A DNA stretch of 64,000 nt from Cocos nucifera (GCA_006176705.1 QRFJ01003351.1:57798-121797); one strand, 5' to 3'. Counted from the stretch's first letter, positions 1-12,490 are shown. Numbers and translations are program-made. Notes: generated by a model not told the origin, from the sequence alone.

Positions 1-1378
1 ATGATTAGATCTAATTTATATATGAGATATATGATATAGATCTAAATACTGTTTTGTAGTATTGCATGTTCCTGATTAAGGCGTTCCTCTTGGCCGTCCG
101 GTCATAAGAATGAAGAAGGGATTTAAAGGCCCTCTCTTCCCATTCGATGGGGTGTTCTTATGATGTGTAGGGGTGCTGCGTGTTCGTCCTTAATCAGAAA
201 CCCAAAACTTACTTTCTGCAAAACCCTAGATCCTGAAACCCTAGGATTTTTATTGTGCATATTTTGTTTATGAACCCTACTTAATTAAAGAATTAAGTTT
301 ATGGAATATTAATTAGGTCTAAAATTGAGAATTTTAGATCTAAGACATATTCATAATACTGGGTTCGGGCTTGGGTAGCTCAATTAGGTCTAAGCGGTTG
401 ATCAAACCGAATCAAGAGTTGGTTAGATGGGATCAACAATGCTTAAATTGACCAGCCTAATAGGATTAAGTCTGGGTCAAGATCGAGTCACGATCAAGCA
501 AGACCTAATTAGGCTCAGAGGTTAGAGTCTGGATTGTAGGCTAACCCAATTGGTTCTGGCTCAACAATTTGGTGTCTAAGGTAAGTTTGGCACATACGAC
601 CGACTGGTTTTTAATTGGAAGCTACTCGACCTGAATGCATTCTTGTACGAGTTAATGGCATATTCCTTCCACCGGTCTCACTTACCTGGCCATATCTGTT
701 GACACAGTTCTGATCTGAGGTGGTCAATAATCCGAGCTAACCCATGCCACTAGGTTAGTCATAATTGTTATGACTAATGCCAAGTCTAGTTTAATGAGAC
801 CTGAATCAATTCTCCCTAAGAAAAGATTAAGTCTGAGGTCTTCCACCATTGTAGATGTGCGGGCCCTTCCCGGGGTTGATTGTTCTCGGACTGGATACAG
901 TGGCTCAGTTGCACCGGAAAGATGCAACCATGTCTATTAGGCATTGGATGCTATGGGCTGGAGGATGAGTTGGGCTCAATATTTCGGATACGGTGAGAGA
1001 CTCAATTAGGAACCCAGTCTATGCAAATGGTGGGTCTGACTTAACTAAGGAGTGGATCAATATTCTGGATACGGTGAGATTCATGAATTAGAGACCAAGT
1101 TTGGGTGCACCATGATTAGAGAATCATTGAACAAGAGTTGTTCACTCATTGGCTAACCCATCACCAATAACTGTTAGGTGAGGTGATGAGTCAGTTGGTG
1201 AGACCGCACCACCCACTAGAAATCATTAATCGTGGAGATTTTCGCATCTCTACAGAGGGAGTGTAGGGATCCGAGAAAATAGTGGAAGCTAATTTGTTTA
1301 AAAATAAAATTTCTAAACAAATTGGTCAAGTCAAAATTACAAGTATCTAACTAGAATCTTTGACTCTCTACAGGAAAA
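1..1378 (+). other. Untranslated leader of Copia A1 (partial)
   Basis: No credible ORF. The stretch matches the leader of copy A2 on the other strand (43.6-44.96 kb) almost base for base, and its first ~420 bases recur at about 3390-3806. It leads directly to the gag start at 1379. The family A leader is unusually long: about 1.8 kb between primer site and gag in A2. Confidence 0.8.
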
Positions 1379-2880
1379 ATGTCTGCGTCCAACCCATTGG
1401 CACGTATCCTGGACACACATAGACTGACTGGACCCAATTATAAAGATTGGCTCAGGAACTACAAAATTGTTTTGGGTTCCGAGAAGTTAACCCATGTTTT
1501 GGACCAGGACCCTCCCACCTTACCAGCCCGTCCATCCATTGAACAGAGAGCATCTCTGGAAAAATGGATTGACGAAGATAATAAGGCCAGATATTACATG
1601 TTGGGCTCGATGTCTGATGAGCTCCAGCACCAACATGAAGGATATCGGGACTGCTCGCCAAATGTTGGCTCACCTGCAGGAGATGTTTGGTGAACAGAGT
1701 CGCGCAGCCAAATATCAAGTCACAAAATGACTTTTTAAGGCTAAGATGCGTGATGGGCAGTCAGTCCAAGATCACTGTCTGACAATGATCAAGGACATGG
1801 AAGAGCTTGAGAAGCTCGGTGTGAAGTTGGACTTGGATCTGATATCATTCTGCAATCCTTGACTGATGCATATGGGCAATTCATCATGAATTACCACATG
1901 CATAAACTTCAAGAATTCCTTGGCCGAATTAATGAATATGCTGGTTACCGCTGAGCTTTCTATGAAAGGTTCTAAAGGCTCAGTTCTTGCTATGGAATGG
2001 ACTTCTTCCAAAAGAAAGTCTTATGGAAAGAAAAAGAAGTCTGTGAAAAAGCAAAAGGTGGAAGGATCAAAGAAGAAGAAGGCAGAGCCGAAGAAAAAGG
2101 CCGATGGCAAAGGAAAGTGTTTCCATTGCAACAGCGACGGCCATTGGAAGCGGAACTGCCCTACTTACCTGGCCACCCTAAAGAACAAGAAGGAAGGTCC
2201 TTCTGGAGGTATGCTCGTTATTGAGTCTAACCTTATGGTTTCTTCTGCATCCAGTTGGGTGCTTGACTCTGGTTCTAGTGCTCATCTGTGCACTTCCATG
2301 CAGGGTCTTGAGGATAGCAGGAGGCTGAGGGATGGAGACATGATCCTACGCGTTCGGTAATGGAGCAAGAGTTGCTGCAGTAGCCGTGGGAACATACCCT
2401 CTTCGATTACCATCTGGTTTAGACTTAGTTTTGAAAGACTGTTATTATGTGCCTGCAGCTAGCAGGAATTTGATTTCTGTTTCATGCTTAGCACAAGAAG
2501 GTTATGTGATACCTTCTTTAAGGACCATTGTAACATTCTTTATGAAAGAAATAAAATTGCAAATGGTTTTCTTATTAATGGTCTTTATCAGCTACATATT
2601 GATGTACCTGTTCTAACTATCGAGCAAAACGTGAATGCCAAACGACCTAGGGATAGTCCAAATGACAGATATCTATGGCACCTGAGATTAGGTCATATAG
2701 CAGAAGATAGGATCAACAAATTGGAGAAAAATGGGCTATTGAGTCCATTGACTTCTGAGTCATATCCAACTTGTGAATCTTGTCTTCAAGGCAAAATGAC
2801 CTAAACTCCCTTTTGTTGGACATGGGGAGAGGGCCACAGATCTCCTTGCCCTAGTACATACAGATGTGTGCGGCCCATTT
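1379..2880 (+). pseudogene. Copia A1 gag-protease-integrase fragment, broken
   Basis: Gag packages retrotransposon RNA; the following pol begins with protease and integrase. The ATG at 1379 opens a UBN2-type gag (start MSASNPLARILDTHRLTG). Compared with copy A2, the frame breaks near 1640 (one extra G), a CGA-to-TGA stop lies at 1728-1730, about seven bases are missing near 1838, and one base is gained near 1911. From 1920 the frame continues through a lysine-rich stretch, an intact CX2CX4HX4C zinc knuckle (CFHCNSDGHWKRNC, near 2118-2159) and the protease motif WVLDSGSSAHLC (near 2255-2290). An extra T near 2353 shifts the frame again. The GAG-pre-integrase part (LWHLRLGHI, CESCLQGKM) runs to a stop at 2802, and the sequence is cut after DVCGPF at about 2880. 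Five or more lesions make it dead. Of the three family A copies it has the best zinc knuckle and keeps the gag ATG. Confidence 0.85.
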
Positions 2881-3806
2881 CCCTCAACGATATCAGAGCC
2901 AAGGTCTAAAAAGATTTAGATTCTGACAAAATTTAAAATTTATTGTATTAGAATAAATTGATTTCAGATGTCACATGAGTTATGTCAGATCTAAAAATTA
3001 GAAAAATTAAAATTAAATGATTTGAATCTAAAGATTAGGAATATGCATGACTAGTTCTAAAATAAATAGTTCTAATAGAATAGTCTTGCATGTTTTGATT
3101 TAATCTGATTAAATCATATTTTAAATCTATTTATTTACTATTTTTTGATAATAATGGTTATAATAACATCTAAAAAATAGCAAATAAAATTATTTAATTT
3201 TAAATATCATATGAGATAATATGATTGCATTGTCTAGAACTAGTTGTATAATAGTTTCTACATGAATTAATCTAGATTAAAATTTATTTAGATTAGATCA
3301 ATTTAAATTCTAAATTTTTTAGATTATTATGAGATAATTTAGATTCAAAACTGCATGATTCGATATCATGAATGGATGCAAAATATGCCATATTAGATCT
3401 AATATTTATATATGAGATATATGATATAGATCTAAAACTGTTTTGTAGTATTGCATATTCCTGTTAAGGCGTTCCTCTTGGCCATACCGGTCATAAGAAT
3501 GAAGAAGGATTTAAAGGCTCTCTCTTCTCATTCGATGGGGGTGTTCTTATGATGTTATAGGGGTGCTGCGTGTTCGTCCTTAATCAGAAAACCCAAAACT
3601 ATTATTTCTGCAAAACCCTAGATCCTGAAATCCTAAGATTTATATGATTATTTTATTTAATGAAACCCTACTAATTAAAAAATTAAGATTTATGGAATAT
3701 CAATTAGGTCTAAAATTAAGAATTTTAGAATCTAAGACATATTCATAATACTGGGTTCAAGCTTGGGTAGCTCAATTAGGTCTAAAGCGTGTTGATCAAA
3801 CTGAAT
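2881..3806 (+). other. LTR end, primer site and second leader piece of family A
   Basis: Integrase sequence stops and is followed at once by an LTR-like terminus, the primer binding site and leader DNA equivalent to the start of the A2 leader; its last ~420 bases repeat 1-420 of this window. No ORF. The piece ends near 3806 where LTR sequence resumes. Its position after pol instead of before gag shows a rearrangement. Confidence 0.75.
2888..2899 (+). other. Primer binding site of Copia A1 (degenerate)
   Basis: CGATATCAGAGC differs from the common TGGTATCAGAGC (initiator Met-tRNA complement of plant Copia) at two positions. It follows CCCTCAA, close to the family A LTR terminus CCTTCA, and has the same downstream bases (CAAGGT) as in copy A2. 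Confidence 0.7.
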
Positions 3807-4687
3807 CAAGTAAGCTAGTGGGGGCTTGTCCTCCTACCAGAACCTGGCAAGGAGGAGGGTGCATGCCACCCTAGGCGTGTGCCCAAGTTGGAGGCGCCTA
3901 GGAGTCCTTGTTGGATAAGGACTTCATCTCCTTTTTGGATTCCAATTAGAGTTCTCCTAAGAACCAACTTTGACTGGTCTTAGGCGCCCTCTAAGGAGAA
4001 ATCCAGGGGATTCTATTCCCATAAATCAGATTTAGATCTGATTTCACAAAGAGTTGTGATTGGTTGGAAAGAAGAGGAGTTGGATCACGCTTAGTCTATA
4101 AATAAGACCCTACACCCAACCCAGATTATGATCGAAAGTGATTGAAAGGAATCGCAATTCCCATGCCCCAAGGCTGCCTCCCCTCTTCCTCCATGCCAAA
4201 CCACCTTCTCCCTCTCCTCTCCACATCCAAAAGGAGTTTTGGATTTTTGGTTGGTGCAATCTAGATCAAAGAAAGGCGACTAAAAGCTAGAAGGCTGTGC
4301 TGCTGCAAAGGACGACTGCTAATCTTCAAAAGGAGTTTTGAAGATCCTCCAGATCAGATCCAGATCTGATTTTTGGAGATGTGATAGAGAAGAAGAGGAT
4401 CTCCAGATCAAGCCTGAGTGGATACCGGTAGAGGCCAGGCGCTTGCGTGGCTAGATCCAGAACCTTCCGCTGCATACAGAATCATCAACGAATAATTGGA
4501 TTACCCAAATCAGATAAATTAAATTTGATTTAATTTATCTTTATTTTATTTTATTTATTAAAATAATAAGAATCAGATCTGAAATATCCCAGATCTGATA
4601 TAGATCAAAGAGAAAAATTTTTGAAATATATCTCTTGATCTGATCAGATCTGAACGAACTTAGAATGGGAAATCAGGTTTTCCTTCA
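3807..4687 (+). repeat. 3' part of LTR A (copy A1)
   Basis: Matches the reverse complement of 37350-38210 and 45439-46290, the terminal portion of family A LTRs. It holds the promoter (TATA box at 4097-4104), a CT-rich transcribed section, and ends with CCTTCA at 4687. The first ~1.4 kb of the LTR is missing; the break at 3807 lies where leader and LTR share the string AGAGTTGGT in intact copies. Confidence 0.8.
4097..4104 (+). promoter_or_regulatory. TATA box of LTR A (A1)
   Basis: TATAAATA within TCTATAAATAAGACCC; the same core occurs at the equivalent place in all four other family A LTRs of the window. Confidence 0.65.
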
Positions 4688-6302
4688 TTAAAATCCCAAA
4701 AAAAAAATCTAGGTAGGATTGGCGCAAAAAGGGAGGAGTTTTAGTTGTTTAAAATTCTATCTCATAGAATTTAAATCAACTCTAACCCCTTCTTTGACTT
4801 GGTCCACAACATCTTATCATGTAAGAAAGAAAGGGAGGAGATGGAGTGTGCGTGAAGGCCTGGAGTGTGGAGAGTTTTGTCACCAAAATTCCTAAAAATT
4901 AGGATGGTGGCATTGGGACAATTGGCATAAGGATAGGGAGTCCTAGTCACACTAGGACTCCTATTTCAACTTGGTCAAACAAGATATTTAAATTAAATTA
5001 AATCAAAATTAATTAAACTCAATTAGAATATATCTTAGCCTAATCAAGAACTTAATTAAATTATATTAAATTAAATTTAGTTTTGATTTAATTTTTTAAT
5101 CAAATTAAAAATTGGGTTGATATAAGTCCTAATTGAACTAGGATTCGTTCTTCCTTGCAATTGGCTCATCTAATAAACCAATTGAACTTGATCCAATCAA
5201 GTCCAAAATAAATCTAATTAAATCATAATTAATTAGACTTAATCTTAACCCTCTGGCTTAATCAAATAAAGTTAATTAGCAATTCAATTGCTAATCAATC
5301 CTTCTACAATACATGCACCAAGTTAAACATCAATCGTATTGAATGTTTAATCCTAGAACGATTCTTAATCATCAATCAATCATCCGATGAGATTATGACC
5401 TCTTATATGTGCGACCCCATATGTGCAAATCTAAGTCAGTAGCATAAAAATAAATTTTTATACGAATCAAAATGACCATCTAGCAATGATACCCGATGGT
5501 CAGATTGGTCGAATTTGTAGAACAACATCCTTAGAATCCATGTGGATATAGTTTCCATATAATTCATCCCCTTGACCAAAATGCTAGTAGAACACCTCAA
5601 AGTTTAAATGTCAAGCCTGATTAGGTCATCCATATTATTTTTCAAAATACCAAATCCATCTTATGGATTATCTTAGCCAAGATTTTGCTACATTGAAATA
5701 TAGTGATGCATTCTTCTCCAACTCTTGGAGTGGTTAATTCCATCTTGATACTCACCAACATTGCAAGTACTTGACTATGCCTAGAAACCTTCCATCACTA
5801 AATTAGAAATTTAGTTAGTCTAGCACTAAAGCACAGTGAGTTGCTTGCAAGCCACTATGGTGATCTCAGGTCTAAGAGATACTTATACCTTTATCCTATC
5901 AAAGCAATTCTTGACAGTAGAATGCTCTGGAGTTGGTCACTTTCAATGATGTTGTACCCTTACATCTCACTTGTATGCCATACAAGTGTATCCACACTCC
6001 TTGGTTAAGAGGATAACCAATCTATATGGTATACAATAATCTATGCTCGATAAATACTGTCATTCTAATTAAAAGTGTATCATTTGATCGTGAACAGTTT
6101 AAGGACTAATCGATAAATCCTCTCTTTATCAAAACTAAATAGTCTTAAGAACTTAATCACAACAATGAAGTTCATTAGAAGATGTAGACTTTATGATGAT
6201 AATACCAAAAATATATTTTATTTAATAATGAATCAATTATAATTATAAAATAGTACAATCATCAACAGGCTGATGATTGATTTTCGGATACATTTCTCAA
6301 CA
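4688..6302 (-). repeat. Partial 3' LTR of Copia C (minus)
   Basis: It is the reverse complement of the first ~1.6 kb of the family C LTRs at 24268 and 27170. It starts (minus strand) at 6302 with TGTTGAGAAATGTATCC, right after the pol stop, and is interrupted at 4688 by the 3' LTR end of A1. No gene; several TTAATT-rich stretches. Confidence 0.8.
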
Positions 6303-6315
6303 ACTTCAACTTATC

Positions 6316-9300
6316 CTAAAGCCACTCAGCATAGCATCTAATACCCATCTTTGACTTGTGATTGTCAAACTCTTTTATCATCAGGACTTTAGTGAAGGGG
6401 TCGATCAGGTTCTCCTTTCCATCGATCTTCTGAAGGTCGACATCACCTTGATCCATAATCTCTTGGATCAGATAGTAGCGGCACAATATTTGCTTCATCC
6501 ACTAGTGTGCTTTCGATTCCTTCGCATGAGCAATGGCACCAATGCTGTTGTAGTAGAGCAGGACCAAACCATCAAGAAAAGATGATACTCTAAGCTTGGT
6601 GATAAATTTCTTCAGCCATATAGCTTTCTTCACAGCATCTAATGCTGCGACGTACTCCACCTCACAAACAAAGTATGCCATAATATGCTGCTTGGAATTC
6701 TTCTAATAGATGGCTCCACCATTTAGGGTAAAGACATTACCCGACACGCTTCAGCTGTCATCATGATTAGATCAAAAGTTAGAGTGTGTAAACCCCTTAA
6801 GTTTCAAATCTGACTTGTCGTAAATCAACCATTAGTTCCTAGTATTTCTTAAATACTTAAGGATAGCTTTAACCACTTTTCAGTGATTTTCTCCTACATC
6901 AGATTGGTATCTACTCACTACTTCTAGTGAGTATGCCATATTTGGTCTCGTATATATTATGGCATACATGATAGATCCCACTGCCGAAGCATATGAGACT
7001 CTACTCATACACTCTCTCTTTAGGAGTTATCGGACAATCTTTCTTAGAGAGAGAAATTTTATGATCTATCGAAAGATAGCCTTTCTTGAAATTCTCCATG
7101 CTGAATCTCTTAAGCATAGTTTCTATATATATGGACTGAGATAACCCAAGCATCCTTTTAGATCTATCTCTATAGCTCTTCATCCCTAGGATGTAGGATG
7201 CTTCACTCAAGTCCTTCATAGAGAACTGAGAAGACAACCAAACTTTTATTCTTTGCAATGCGGGGATGTCATTCCTATTTAAGAGAATGTCATCTACGTA
7301 CAAGATAAGAAATACCACTACTAGATCATTTACCCATTTATAAATGCAGAACTTTTCTCGATTCTTAATGAAGCTATGAATTTTGATCACCTTATCAAAA
7401 TGTATGTTTCAACTTCGAGATGCTTGCTTCAATCCATAAATGAATCTTTGAAGCTTGCACACCTTGGACTCATCTATAGATATGAACCCCTCAGGTTGTA
7501 CAACATACACCTCTTCGATCAGCTTTCTATTTAGGAAAGCTATCTTCACATCCATCTACCAAGATCTCATAGTCCAAATGGGCAGCTATAACAAGCATTA
7601 TCCAAATGGATTTGAGCATTGCCATAGGAGAGAATGGCTCATCATGGTCAATACAATAACATTGACGATACCTCTTGGCAACTAGATGGACTTTATAGGT
7701 CTCCACTTTTTCATCTATGCCTCTCTTCTTTTTCAAGATCCACTTACACCCAATGGGTTTAACTTCTTCAGGTGGATCAACTAATGTCCATATATCATTG
7801 ACCTTCATGAACTCTATTTTAGATTTCATGACCTTAAGCCATTTCTCAGAATCAGGCCTTTACATTGCATCCATATAAGTGATCGGATTTTCATCGTTCT
7901 CATCGAGTTCGATGCGATCACCATTTCGGACCAAAAAATCATAGTATCTATCAGGCTGATGTGGTACTCTACCAGATCACCTTAATAGTGTAGGTACACT
8001 AGGCTCCAAATTTGATCTAATCAAATCCAATTCTAGTTCAGCTATCAGTGTCAATTTTTCTACCTATTGAACTTTATCAATTTCAACCTTAGAGGCAATA
8101 GTTCCTTCACCAAGGAATTTTTTTTCTAAAAAGATTGCCTTAAGACTGACGAACACCTTTTATTTATCAGCATGAAAATATATTCTTTTGTCTCTTTTGG
8201 ATACCCTATGAATGTGCACTTGTCAGACCTAGGTCCAAGTATATCTATGATTAATCATTTCACATAAGCCAAGCACTCCAGACCCTAAGGTATGAAAGTG
8301 CTAACTTACGCCCTATCCAAATCTCATATGGAATTTTAATTATAGACTTACTTAAAATCCTATTTAGAAGATAGCAAGTCGATTCGAGTGCATATCCCTA
8401 GAAAGATATCAGCAAGCTGGCAAAATCCATCATGGATCGGACCATGTCTAACAGTCCGATTTCTCATTTCAACCACACCATTATGCTATGGTGTTCCTAA
8501 AGGAGTTCATTGGAAGAGAATCCCATTCTCTCCTAAATATGTGAGAAACTAACTAGAAAGGTATTCTCCTACTCGATCAAATCGAAGAGTTTTAATACTC
8601 TTTTCAATTTATTTTTCTACTTCACTTCGAAATCGTTTAAACATTTCAAATGACTCAGACTTATGTTTCATCAGATAGACATATCCATATTTTGATAGAT
8701 CATCTATGAAAGTAATAAAGTAGACATATTCATCTCTGATACTAATACTCATTGGTCCACATACATCAGTATGTACTAGACCTAAGAGCTCAGTGGCTCT
8801 CTCACTTTTCTAATAAAAGATTATTTGATCATTTTTTCATGTAGACAAGACTCACAAGTTGAATGTAATTCATAATCACTAACTTGGAGGATTTCTTCTT
8901 GAGTCAACATGTTTATCCTATTCTTGTTGATATGACCAAACCTACAGTGTCATAAGTACATATCAGACACACTATCTAATCAGAGTACTTGCTAGTGGAA
9001 TAGACTACATTAACAGATTATGATAACATATATACACTATTATTCAAATATCTAAGGAATATAGTAATACCTTTCATAATGACATTACAAAACTCTTTCT
9101 TTATTAAAATTTCATAATTATCTTTAGCCAAAAGGCTTATAAAAATGATATTAAAAAAAAAACTAGAACAAAAGTGATAATTACTTAGAACAATGATATG
9201 AGACTCTAATATATATTTTAAGATTTCTAAAGCTAGAACTGAAACTGATCTTCCATCTCCAACATTCAAGAACCTCTCACCTTGCTCGAATCTCCTACTG

Positions 9301-9364
9301 ACCTGCAACCTCTGCAGTGAATTGCAAATATGGTAAGGGCTACTAGTATCCAATACCTAGTCAG
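6316..9364 (-). pseudogene. Copia C pol polyprotein, decayed
   Basis: Copia pol makes protease, integrase, reverse transcriptase and RNase H. Read on the minus strand: protease motif VLDTSSPYHIC near 9310-9345 (a DT-S-S site, with a stop where tryptophan normally precedes VLD); integrase segment LGLVHTDVCGP followed by YFITFIDDLSKYGYVYL near 8650-8790; RT opening IWTLVDPPEEVKPIGCKWILKKK near 7720-7800; RT catalytic motif ILYVDDILL near 7290-7310; RT/RNase H connection LGLSQSIYIETMLKRFSM near 7085-7150; and the RNase H tail with KENLIDPFTKVL ending at a stop at 6316-6318. Stops and shifts separate these blocks. The start is missing because the CACTA element lies immediately upstream at 9365. 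Confidence 0.85.
9362..9364. repeat. CACTA target site duplication, left (CAG)
   Basis: CAG directly before the left terminus; pairs with CAG at 20623-20625. Confidence 0.85.
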
Positions 9365-9374
9365 CACTACAAGA
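9365..9374 (+). repeat. CACTA left terminal inverted repeat
   Basis: CACTACAAGA, the standard plant CACTA terminus; perfect inverted match to 20613-20622. Confidence 0.9.
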
Positions 9375-9399
9375 TATAGGAGTTTTGCCAATGCAAAAT

Positions 9400-10950
9400 T
9401 GTGCATAGGTAAAGAGGATAATTAGCTATGCAAAATGATAAATGTCGATAAAATTGGCATAATTAGCTATACTACAGATCAAACATCACCAAATATAATT
9501 AACCACGTAAACATAGCATCGACATTTAAACCAAAGCGTCGATAATGGGTGGTCTTAATTTTTTAATATTTGATAAATATTTATCGATGCTAAATTTATG
9601 TAGGTAATAAGAATAACTACCTATGCTTAAAGATTATGTAGGTAATTGACCTTATTGCCTACATTTATTTAGCATCAGCAAATATTTTTTTTATTAATTT
9701 TTTTTATTTTTATAAATATTTTTTTGATGCTAAACTAACATAGAAAATAAGGCTAATTACCTTTGGTTACATCTTATGTAGGTAATTAGGCTTATTACCT
9801 ATGCTAAATTAGCATCGACAAATATTTTTCTTTTATCATTTTTTTATTTTTATAAATAATTTATCAATGATAAATTAGCATAGGTAACAAGACTAATTAT
9901 CGACACTTAAGCTTTTCATAGGTAATTAGGCTTATTGCCTACATTTATTTAATATCAAAAAATATTTTTTTATTAATTTTTTTATTTTTATAAATAATTT
10001 ATCGATGCTAAATTAGCATAGGTAATAAGACGAATTGCCTATGGATAATAGTTACATCAGCAATTAGCCTTATTGCCTACGTTAATTTAGCATTGACAAA
10101 GATTTTCATTTTTATTAATTTTCTTATTTTTATAAATAATTTGCCGATGCTAAACTAATGTAGGAAATAAGGTCAATTGCCTATTGTTACATCTTGCATA
10201 GGTAATTAGCTTATTGCCTACGTTAATTTAGCATCGACAAAAAAAAATTTTATTAATTTTTTTATTTTTATAAATAATTTATCAATGATAAACTAATGTA
10301 GGCAATAAGGTCAATTGCTTATGGTTACATCTTACGTAGGTAATTAACCTTATTTTCTATGATAAATTGGCATCGATAAATTTTTTTATTACTATTTTTT
10401 TTTTTTATAAATAATTTATCGATGCTAATTTAGCATAGGTAATAAGACTAATTACCTATGCCTAATTCTTACATAGGTAAATAGGCTTATTGCCTATGTT
10501 TATTTAACATCAAAAAATATTTTCTTTTTTATTAATTTTTTTTATTTTTATAACTAATTACTAACAATAAATTATGTATGTAATAAGTGTAATTACTTAT
10601 GATTCAATTTCTTATAGGTAATTATCTATTACCTACGATTAGTTATCATCGATAAATATTTTATTTATTTTTTTATTTTATTTATTTAAAAGATTTATCG
10701 ATAGTAACTTAGCATAGGAAATTAGATTAATTACCTATGTTTATTTTTTCGTAAGAAATTAAGATCATTACATACGATTCCTTTACGTCGAAAAAAATTT
10801 TAGCAAAATAAAAAATAAATAAAAGAATAATTAAAAGTAAAATCATTTGCCAACGTTAAATAGCATAGGTAAAGATTCTTATGACCTATGTATATCTTAA
10901 TCGTAGGCAAATAAACTTATTACCTATGCAATTAATAGCATAGGAAAATA
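9400..10950. repeat. Subterminal array of about ten palindromic ~139-bp units
   Basis: A motif like ATCGATGCTAAATTAGCATA followed by GGTAATAAGRCTAATTACC recurs near 9601, 9740, 9885, 10018, 10160, 10300, 10436, 10575 and 10714, with further diverged units at both edges. Spacing is about 135-145 bases. Within each unit the second half is the reverse complement of the first (arms ~40-48 bases, short centre), and units are joined by AT-rich linkers of the ATTTTTTTATTTTTATAAAT type. Subterminal repeats in both orientations are the known binding sites of TNPA-type proteins in CACTA elements. No ORF. Confidence 0.8.
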
Positions 10951-10954
10951 TTAA

Positions 10955-11960
10955 GTCATTTTAATATTTTTTTATAAATAATTTATTGGTATAATTTTAG
11001 AATTTAAAATTTATCTTCATCATTCATTATCTAAATAATTATTATTTGATTATCATTACAAAAGTCTACGACGATCAGATTGCCCTAGCTATGTCAATCA
11101 ATAAAATTTGATTTCGATGATCATGAATGACCGCATGATGATCTAATAGATAAAGATCACTGATGGATTTAAAAACTTACGAAGATGATCTCAGTGATAT
11201 TTGTAGCTTACTATCAAAATTTTATCTCAATCGAACATCATTATCATAGTTAATTTAGCATGGAATGATTTTAGCCATTAAATGAAAAACTAGTGATCAA
11301 AAGGCCAAACGGTGTTCGATTATAAGATAATTTTTTAGATTAATGATCTTTGCTGATACTTTAATTATTTGTATGTTGATGATCATAAAATTTAAACTAC
11401 ATATATGTATGAACAATCCAAAACTTTATGTCTCTTGATACTAATTCTTGAGATCGCTAGGTAAATATACTTGTGTTTTTATAAGATTTGCTTAACATGG
11501 ATGGTTCATATATGTATGATTTAAATTTTATGATTACGACTGTATAAATAATGAAAGTAGTAGCAAAGATTACTTATCTAAAAAATCATCTTAATCGAAT
11601 GTCGTTTGGCTTTTTGATCACTCATTTTTATTTAATAGCCAAAATCATTCCTTACTAAATTGAGCATAATAATGATGCTCGATTGAAGTAAAATTTTGAT
11701 GGTATGTTATAAATATCATCAAGATCATTGCTATAAGTTTTTGGATCTATTGATGATCTCTATTTATCAGATTATCATGTGGTCATTCCTAACCATCGAG
11801 ATGAATTTTATTGATCAATGTAGCTAGGGCTTCGGGATTGAGGTGGACTTTTATGACGATACTTTAATGATAATTATAAGATAATGAACAATAAAGATGG
11901 TCTTTAAATTTAATAATTATATCTATAAATTATTTATAAAAATATAAAAGCTAATTTAAA
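10955..11960. repeat. Large foldback inside the CACTA left arm
   Basis: The left arm (about 10955-11419) and right arm (about 11499-11960) are inverted copies with ~79 bases between. Examples: GCCCTAGCTATGTCAATCAA near 11081 pairs with sequence near 11815-11835; ACATATATGTATGAACAATC at the inner end pairs with GGATGGTTCATATATGTATG from 11499. Identity is clearly high but imperfect, with scattered substitutions and small indels. No ORF. It could be a nested foldback/MITE or a duplicated arm of the CACTA element itself; I could not find a separate target duplication. Confidence 0.82.
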
Positions 11961-12490
11961 AATTAATGAAAGATAATTAAATTATTACTGATGTAAAATA
12001 ATTATCAAAAAATAAACTTTTAGCGATGTAAGAAATCATCGATAAACATAATAATTACCTACGTTAAAGACTAACGTAGAAAATTTACCTTATTTTTGAT
12101 GTATAGTTTTCATCAAAAATTATTTTTTAATTTTTTTTTTATTTTTAAATTTTAATTATATATTTTGGAAACCTAATTTTAATTTTAAATAAACTTTTTT
12201 GATGTTTTCTTATTATCGATAAATGCTTATTTTCTGATGAAAATATTGCATCAATAATAATTTTTATTAAGTCATTTTTTATTAAATATTTTAATTTTAT
12301 TGAACTTTTTTCAATATTTCATCGACGTCGGTAATAATTTTGTTACCTACGTTTTTTTTAAACGTAGCTAAGTGCAAATTTATCGATGTTACTTTGCATT
12401 GGTAAAAAATTATTTTTTTGTTAAATATTTTTTGATATTTTTTATTCATCGATAATTAGTATTATGGATGTAAATTTGCATTGATAAATT
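11961..12490. repeat. AT-rich subterminal sequence of the CACTA element
   Basis: More diverged pieces of the same ATCGATG / TAACGTAGG vocabulary as the array to the left (for example CTACGTTAAAGACTAACGTAG near 12060). No ORF or other feature seen. Confidence 0.6.

Larger units (their letters stand above)
1..4687 (+). mobile_element. Copia retrotransposon family A, copy A1, internally rearranged
   Basis: This plus-strand Ty1/Copia copy enters the window inside its untranslated leader. The order seen is leader, gag, protease, start of integrase, then a sudden jump to an LTR end, primer binding site and a second leader piece, then the 3' part of an LTR ending at 4687 (CCTTCA, the canonical CA end). 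The leader at 1-600 is nearly identical to the reverse complement at about 44.3-44.96 kb (copy A2) and similar to 61.0-61.65 kb (copy A3). Reverse transcriptase and RNase H are absent, so it cannot move by itself. Past 4687 the sequence is a minus-strand LTR of family C, so A1 is nested in an older element. The 5' end lies outside the window, so its target duplication cannot be tested. Confidence 0.85.

Noticed and set aside
2888..2899. tRNA gene fragments at the primer binding sites
   Set aside because: Only ~12 bases complementary to a tRNA end are present here and at the other primer sites; no cloverleaf surrounds them.
9400..10950. CRISPR-like regular repeats
   Set aside because: Spacing is regular, but the repeats are diverged, palindromic over most of each unit, with AT-rich linkers in place of unique spacers, and lie inside a plant CACTA element.
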